A stretch of 9,939 nt of DNA from CAZSSM01 sp964609385 (lineage in GTDB: Bacteria; Planctomycetota; Planctomycetia; Isosphaerales; Isosphaeraceae): positions 1-9,939 of the forward strand of contig CAZSSM010000150.1 of assembly GCA_964609385.1 (NCBI GenBank). Reading direction: 5' to 3'. Within the stretch, counting starts at the first letter, position 1. Every line of letters starts with the position of its first letter. Below the pieces are notes generated by a model that made no database searches, was not told the origin of the DNA, and was given only the letters and a program-made list of their open reading frames with translations. The position numbers were made by a program, and so were the translations under genes. Shown here one piece after another: positions 6,715-9,939 of the stretch.

Positions 6715-7032
6715 ATGCCGATTCGTGATCGGATCATCTGGGGGCCGGACAACCCGTTCTCCGACCCGCGACTGGTCGGGCTCGATGAATACGTCCGCGA
6801 CATCCGACGTGGGGTCCTGCCGCCCAACGTGGTCGGCGGTCGGGTCTTCGAGAACCAGGACCTCGACCTCCCCGTCAAGCCCTACGGTCACTACCGCGAG
6901 TATGACGTCACGCCCCGCGTCCCGGGTCGAGACCGCGGTAAGCTCCGGCTCGTCCTCGGCGCCAACGGTGAGGTTTACATCACCGGCAACCATTACCGCG
7001 ACTTCCGGCAGATCATCAATATGCCATTGTAG
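6715..7032 (+). CDS. Guanyl-specific ribonuclease, barnase / RNase Sa family
   Basis: 105 residues, ending TAG (7030-7032). ATG 6715 is preferred over ATG 6700 because GAGGGG (6702-6707) stands seven bases before it. Residues 21-105 follow the microbial ribonuclease (N1/T1) family. There is a helix (GLDEYVRDIRRGVLPPNVVG), then GGRVFENQDLDLP like the FxNRExxLP motif, then PYGHYREYDVTP, RDRGKLRLVLG and VYITGNHYRDF. By comparison with RNase Sa and barnase, as remembered, the catalytic residues are Glu62, Arg78 and His93, all present. The family cleaves RNA after guanosine. Relatives are usually secreted and paired with a barstar inhibitor; here no signal peptide and no barstar-like gene are visible. 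The gene stands alone after the AT-rich island, yet its own codons are GC-rich like the neighbours. If the TAG were read through, 15 more codons lead to TGA at 7078-7080. Confidence 0.85.
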   Translation: MPIRDRIIWGPDNPFSDPRLVGLDEYVRDIRRGVLPPNVVGGRVFENQDLDLPVKPYGHYREYDVTPRVPGRDRGKLRLVLGANGEVYITGNHYRDFRQIINMPL

Positions 7033-7164
7033 TTCGATCCGCGCCGGTTCCATGGTCGCGCGAGCATGATGGAGTGTTGAGTCAACCTGCGGATCGGCCT
7101 GACCGGCCCGAAATCGGCGCGGTTGGTCTGGCCTTGCTGGGCCTCGAGTCTCATAATGGGAACT

Positions 7165-7193
7165 TTGATCGACCGTCCCACAGGGCCTATCAT
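7165..7193 (+). promoter_or_regulatory. Candidate sigma70-type promoter for rpmG
   Basis: TTGATC (7165-7170), a 17-base spacer, then TATCAT (7188-7193) give four of six and five of six matches to the consensus at ideal spacing. Transcription would begin near 7200 and leave a leader of about 88 bases before the L33 start. It lies in the 255-base gap 7033-7287, which otherwise shows no gene. Confidence 0.4.
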
Positions 7194-7287
7194 CGCAAGT
7201 CGTTGGGACGATCGGATTCAATGATGGACCGACTGGAACGCCTAACGCCTGGGCTGGGCGTCCGGCTGGCTGATTGGGAGAGGGGCG

Positions 7288-7464
7288 ATGGCTCGTTCGA
7301 CGGCGCGTGAACACGTTTGGCTGCAGTGCACCGAGACCGGTGACCTGAACTATCGGATCGAGATCCCCTCGCGCGGCGGTGTCCCGGAGCGGTTGCAGGG
7401 CGGCGTCAACAAGTACTGCCCCCGACTCCGGAAGCACACCAAGCACAAGGTCAAGCGGAAGTAA
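7288..7464 (+). CDS. rpmG: Large-subunit ribosomal protein bL33
   Basis: 58 residues from ATG 7288 to TAA 7462-7464, with GGGAG (7276-7280) seven bases before the start. The protein is small and strongly basic. It reads as L33: an N-terminal strand VWLQCTETGDLNYR, the middle IPSRGG, and the conserved C-terminal block NKYCPRLRKHTKHKVKRK, which corresponds to the LxLKKYCPxxRKHTxHKExK pattern. It is part of the 50S subunit near the E site. Zinc-binding L33 forms have two CxxC pairs and zinc-free forms have none; this one keeps one Cys of each pair (Cys14 and Cys44), an intermediate state. It is short enough to be missed by a length cut-off. A promoter-like element lies at 7165-7193, and it converges with the DUF4336 gene 42 bases away. 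Confidence 0.93.
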   Translation: MARSTAREHVWLQCTETGDLNYRIEIPSRGGVPERLQGGVNKYCPRLRKHTKHKVKRK

Positions 7465-7506
7465 GCCCGACCGGTCCTCGGCCGCAACGCGTTACACCAT
7501 CACGGT

Positions 7507-8271
7507 TTAGGGTTGGGCCTCGTCGATGCCGACCCATCGGAAGGCGCGACGCAGTTCGGCCGCGCCATCGCGGTCGTACCAGCGTCCGTGCGCCAGGAGG
7601 ATCCGCTCGGGCTCCCAGGCGATCATCCGCTGAACCGTTGGGCGGATCCGTTCGCGTCGGCCCAGGAAGGTCAATCGGAGGTCCAGCGGCATCTTGCCGT
7701 CGGGATCGACCGCGCCGGCGAGTCGGAAGAGCCAGCGCCCAAATCGGCCCCGGATCTTGGGCTCCTCGAGGTTCTCGATCAGGTCGGCCAGGATGAGGGT
7801 CCGGCTGGTCCGATGCAGGAAGACGACCTCATCGAGGAACCGCCCGCCGCGGATGATCAACTGGTCGAGGTCGTCGGCCCAGGCCGGCTCGGGGTCGTCG
7901 CCGAGGTCGGCATCGAACCGGACGTCGATCTTTTGGGAACGCGCCCGCTCGCGGACGCCCGTCGAGGCCCACGATGTCGCCTCGGGATAGCGCCTTTGCC
8001 AGTCCCCGATGTGGGCGTAGTGGATCTTATTCGGCGAGATCAGGTGGCGGACCGGCCCCAGCGCGTCGACTTGAGCGGCCAGCTCATCCGAGAGCGCGGT
8101 CGGCGACCAGAGGAACAGGCCCCCGTCGCCCAGCCGGACCACGACCATCCGGGTCGGGAACGCCAAGGAGGTCGGGCCGAGGGCCATCGAGACGAGTGGG
8201 CCGTCGACCAGCCAAATCCCCTCGGCGACCGGCTTGAGCACGTCGAGCGGTTCGTAGGTCTCCAGCATCAT
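7507..8271 (-). CDS. DUF4336 domain protein, metallo-beta-lactamase-like fold
   Basis: 254 residues, TAA at 7509-7507. ATG 8271 is chosen (8268 is adjacent): GGGGGG lies nine bases upstream, and it starts 43 bases after the glycogen phosphorylase stop, whereas the longer frame from 8352 overlaps that gene. The whole chain fits DUF4336: GIWLVDGP (18-25), FPTRMVVVRLGDGGLFLWSP (38-57), LGPVRHLISPNKIHYAHIGD (71-90), the region FLDEVVFLHRTSRTLILADL (145-164), and a C-terminal EPERILLAHGRWY (220-232). The family is distantly related to metallo-beta-lactamases, but the classical HxHxDH zinc motif is absent; His84, His87, His153, Asp163 and His228 are the candidates for a metal site. The activity is unknown. 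The gene is likely co-transcribed with glgP, which is the only functional hint. Confidence 0.82.
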   Translation of the reverse strand: MMLETYEPLDVLKPVAEGIWLVDGPLVSMALGPTSLAFPTRMVVVRLGDGGLFLWSPTALSDELAAQVDALGPVRHLISPNKIHYAHIGDWQRRYPEATSWASTGVRERARSQKIDVRFDADLGDDPEPAWADDLDQLIIRGGRFLDEVVFLHRTSRTLILADLIENLEEPKIRGRFGRWLFRLAGAVDPDGKMPLDLRLTFLGRRERIRPTVQRMIAWEPERILLAHGRWYDRDGAAELRRAFRWVGIDEAQP

Positions 8272-8314
8272 CGGGAACGCCCCCCGCTGGCGAGAAAGGG
8301 AAGAAGAGCGACGG

Positions 8315-9939
8315 TCACTCGGGGCGATCGGGGATGTGACACATGGGGGCATCCCAGATCTCTCGGGTGTACTCGGAGATGGTGCGGTCGCTGGAGAACT
8401 TGCCCGAGGCGGCCACGTTGAGGATCGCCTTGCGGGTCCAGGCTTCGGGATCGCCGTAGAGCCGACCCAATTCGGCGTGGGCGCGGGCGTAGTCGGTCAG
8501 GTCGGCCAGGTGCATGTAGTAATCGCCGTCGTCGAGCAGGGACTTGCGGATCGGTTCGAAGAGGCCGGGCTCGTCGGGCGAGAGCTTCCCTTGGAAGATC
8601 GTGTCGAGGGCCTGATGGGTCTCCGGCTCGTTCTCGAAATGCCAGCGCGGGTCGTACCAAGGGCGCGTCTGCTGGACCTGCTCGGCGGTCAGTCCGAAGA
8701 GGAAGAGGTTCTCTTCGCCGGCCTCCTCGGCCATCTCGACGGTGGCCCCGTCGCGGGTGCCGATGGTCAGGGCGCCGTTGATCATGAACTTCATGTTGCC
8801 GGTGCCCGAGGCTTCGTAGCCGGCCGTGGAGATCTGCTCGGAGACCTCGCTGGCCGGGATCAGCCGCTCGGCCAAGGTGACGCTGTAGTTGGGCAGGAAG
8901 ACGACCTTGAGCCGGTCGCGGACCCGAGGCTCGCGCTCGATGGCCCGGCCGACGTCGTGGATCAGTTTGATGATCCGCTTGGCCAGGAAGTAGGCCGGGG
9001 CCGCCTTGCCGGCGAAGAAGAAGGTCCGCGGCGGCACGTCCAGGCTCGGATCGTCGCGCAACCGATGGAACAGGATCAGCGCATGGAGGGCATTGAGGAG
9101 TTGTCGCTTGTATTCGTGAATCCGTTTGATTTGACTATCGAAGATCGAATCGGGATCGATCGGGATCCGATGCACCTTCTTGACCCAGTCGACGAACCGG
9201 AGTTTGGCCGCGCGCTTGGCCTGACGGAACCGCTCGCGGAAGGCGGCATCGTCGGCCATCGGCTTCAGTTCGGCCAGGAGCCCGAGGTGAGTGACCCAGC
9301 CGTCGCCGATGGACTCGGTGATCAGCGCGGAGAGTTCGGGGTTGGCCCCGAGCAGCCAACGCCTCGGGGTGACCCCGTTGGTCTTGTTGTTGAACCGGTC
9401 GGGGAACCGCTCGGCGAATTCGGGCAGGACGCGGGTCCGAATCAGTTTGGAATGGATCGCCGCCACGCCGTTGGTGCTGTGCGTGCCGACGATGGCCAGG
9501 TGCGCCATCCGGACCCGACGCGACGACCCTTCCTCGATCAGGCTCATCCGCGTGATCCGCCCGGGGTCGTTGGGATAGCGTTGGCGAAGATCCTCGAGGA
9601 ATCGATGGTTGATCTCATAAATGATTTCCAGGAGTCTCGGGCAAACCATTTCGAAGAAGGTGACCGGCCACTTCTCGAGGGCCTCGGGCAGCAGGGTGTG
9701 GTTGGTGTAGGCCAGGGTCCGAACGGTGACGTCCCAGGCGTCGTCCCAGCCCAGCCGCGCTTGGTCGAGCAGGATCCGCATCAGCTCGGCCACGGCCATC
9801 GACGGGTGCGTGTCGTTGAGCTGGATAGCGACCCGATCGGGCAGTTCGCGCCAGTCCCTGTTGGTCCGACCGAACCGGGCCTAGATGTCACCCAAGGCGC
9901 AGGGGACCAAGAAATATTCCTGGTGGAACCGGAGGGCCT
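8315..9939 (-). CDS. glgP: Glycogen/alpha-glucan phosphorylase, C-terminal two-thirds, with an internal TAG
   Basis: The gene runs off the right edge, so its N-terminal third is missing; it stops at TGA 8317-8315. It removes glucose from alpha-1,4-glucan ends as glucose-1-phosphate using pyridoxal phosphate. It is close to the animal and bacterial enzymes throughout: LRFHQEYFLVPCALGDI at the edge, then QLNDTHPSMAVAELMRIL, AYTNHTLLPEALEKWPV, NKTNGVTPRRWLL, QIKRIHEYKRQLLNALHAL, and the cofactor site EASGTGNMKFMINGALTIGT, whose Lys holds the phosphate cofactor. The C-terminus (SGKFSSDRTISEYTREIW) is complete. One codon is abnormal: TAG at 9883-9881, between GDI and ARFGR, where rabbit and E. coli enzymes have Ile or Leu as I remember them. 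Translation could restart at ATG 9799, but that would give a 494-residue piece lacking the N-terminal domain. DUF4336 follows 43 bases downstream. Confidence 0.92.
9881..9883 (-). other. In-frame TAG inside the conserved core of glgP
   Basis: CTA on the plus strand reads TAG in the phosphorylase frame (84 bases, 28 codons, upstream of ATG 9799). Family-like sequence continues on both sides, 18 codons up to the window edge and over 500 codons after it, so there is no frameshift. A single base change from TTG would restore the expected Leu; from CAG or TGG it would give Gln or Trp. Confidence 0.9.

Noticed and set aside
7033..7287. A barstar or other partner gene between the ribonuclease and rpmG
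   Set aside because: The frames here, including one at 7074-7310 that runs over rpmG, show no barstar-like sequence and no ribosome binding site of their own.
7513..8421. 302-codon plus-strand open frame
   Set aside because: Antisense to the DUF4336 gene, whose protein sequence follows its family end to end.

Overview
The window looks like a stretch of chromosome from a high-GC planctomycete, probably near the Isosphaeraceae. The grounds are the codon use (GTC/CTG/GCC/CGG rich), a secreted EF-hand plus FG-GAP plus ASPIC/UnbV protein of a kind planctomycetes carry in numbers, a degenerate FAS1 protein, a DUF4336 protein and an L33 with only two cysteines. The assignment is inferred from protein style and has not been tested by a search. 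No phage, transposase, integrase, CRISPR, rRNA or tRNA was seen.

Layout: (1) 1-651, the 3' part of a Gly/Phe-rich low-complexity protein with four perfect hexapeptide repeats, followed by a hairpin. (2) 840-1906, minus strand, two small membrane proteins that look like an operon. The downstream one (840-1286) is a four-helix protein whose frame is cut by two TAG codons. (3) 2122-3120, plus strand, an exported FAS1-like protein, ending in a hairpin shared with the convergent gene. (4) 3224-5518, minus strand, a large exported EF-hand/FG-GAP/ASPIC protein. (5) 5746-6249, plus strand, a GNAT acetyltransferase of the spermidine/diamine type. (6) 6250-6699, an AT-rich non-coding island with overlapping inverted repeats. 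(7) 6715-7032, a small guanyl-specific ribonuclease of the barnase/RNase Sa family with no signal peptide and no visible barstar. (8) 7288-7464, ribosomal protein bL33, a 58-codon gene. (9) 7507-9939, minus strand, glycogen phosphorylase (5' end outside the window) followed after 43 bases by a DUF4336 protein. The phosphorylase also carries an in-frame TAG, in its conserved core.

The region is mostly unrelated housekeeping and surface genes rather than one pathway. Possible functional links are the glgP-DUF4336 pair and the two adjacent membrane proteins. The points most worth following up are the three internal TAG codons in two otherwise intact frames (with no internal TGA or TAA), and the leaderless RNase without a visible inhibitor, preceded by an AT-rich leader with mutually exclusive hairpins.
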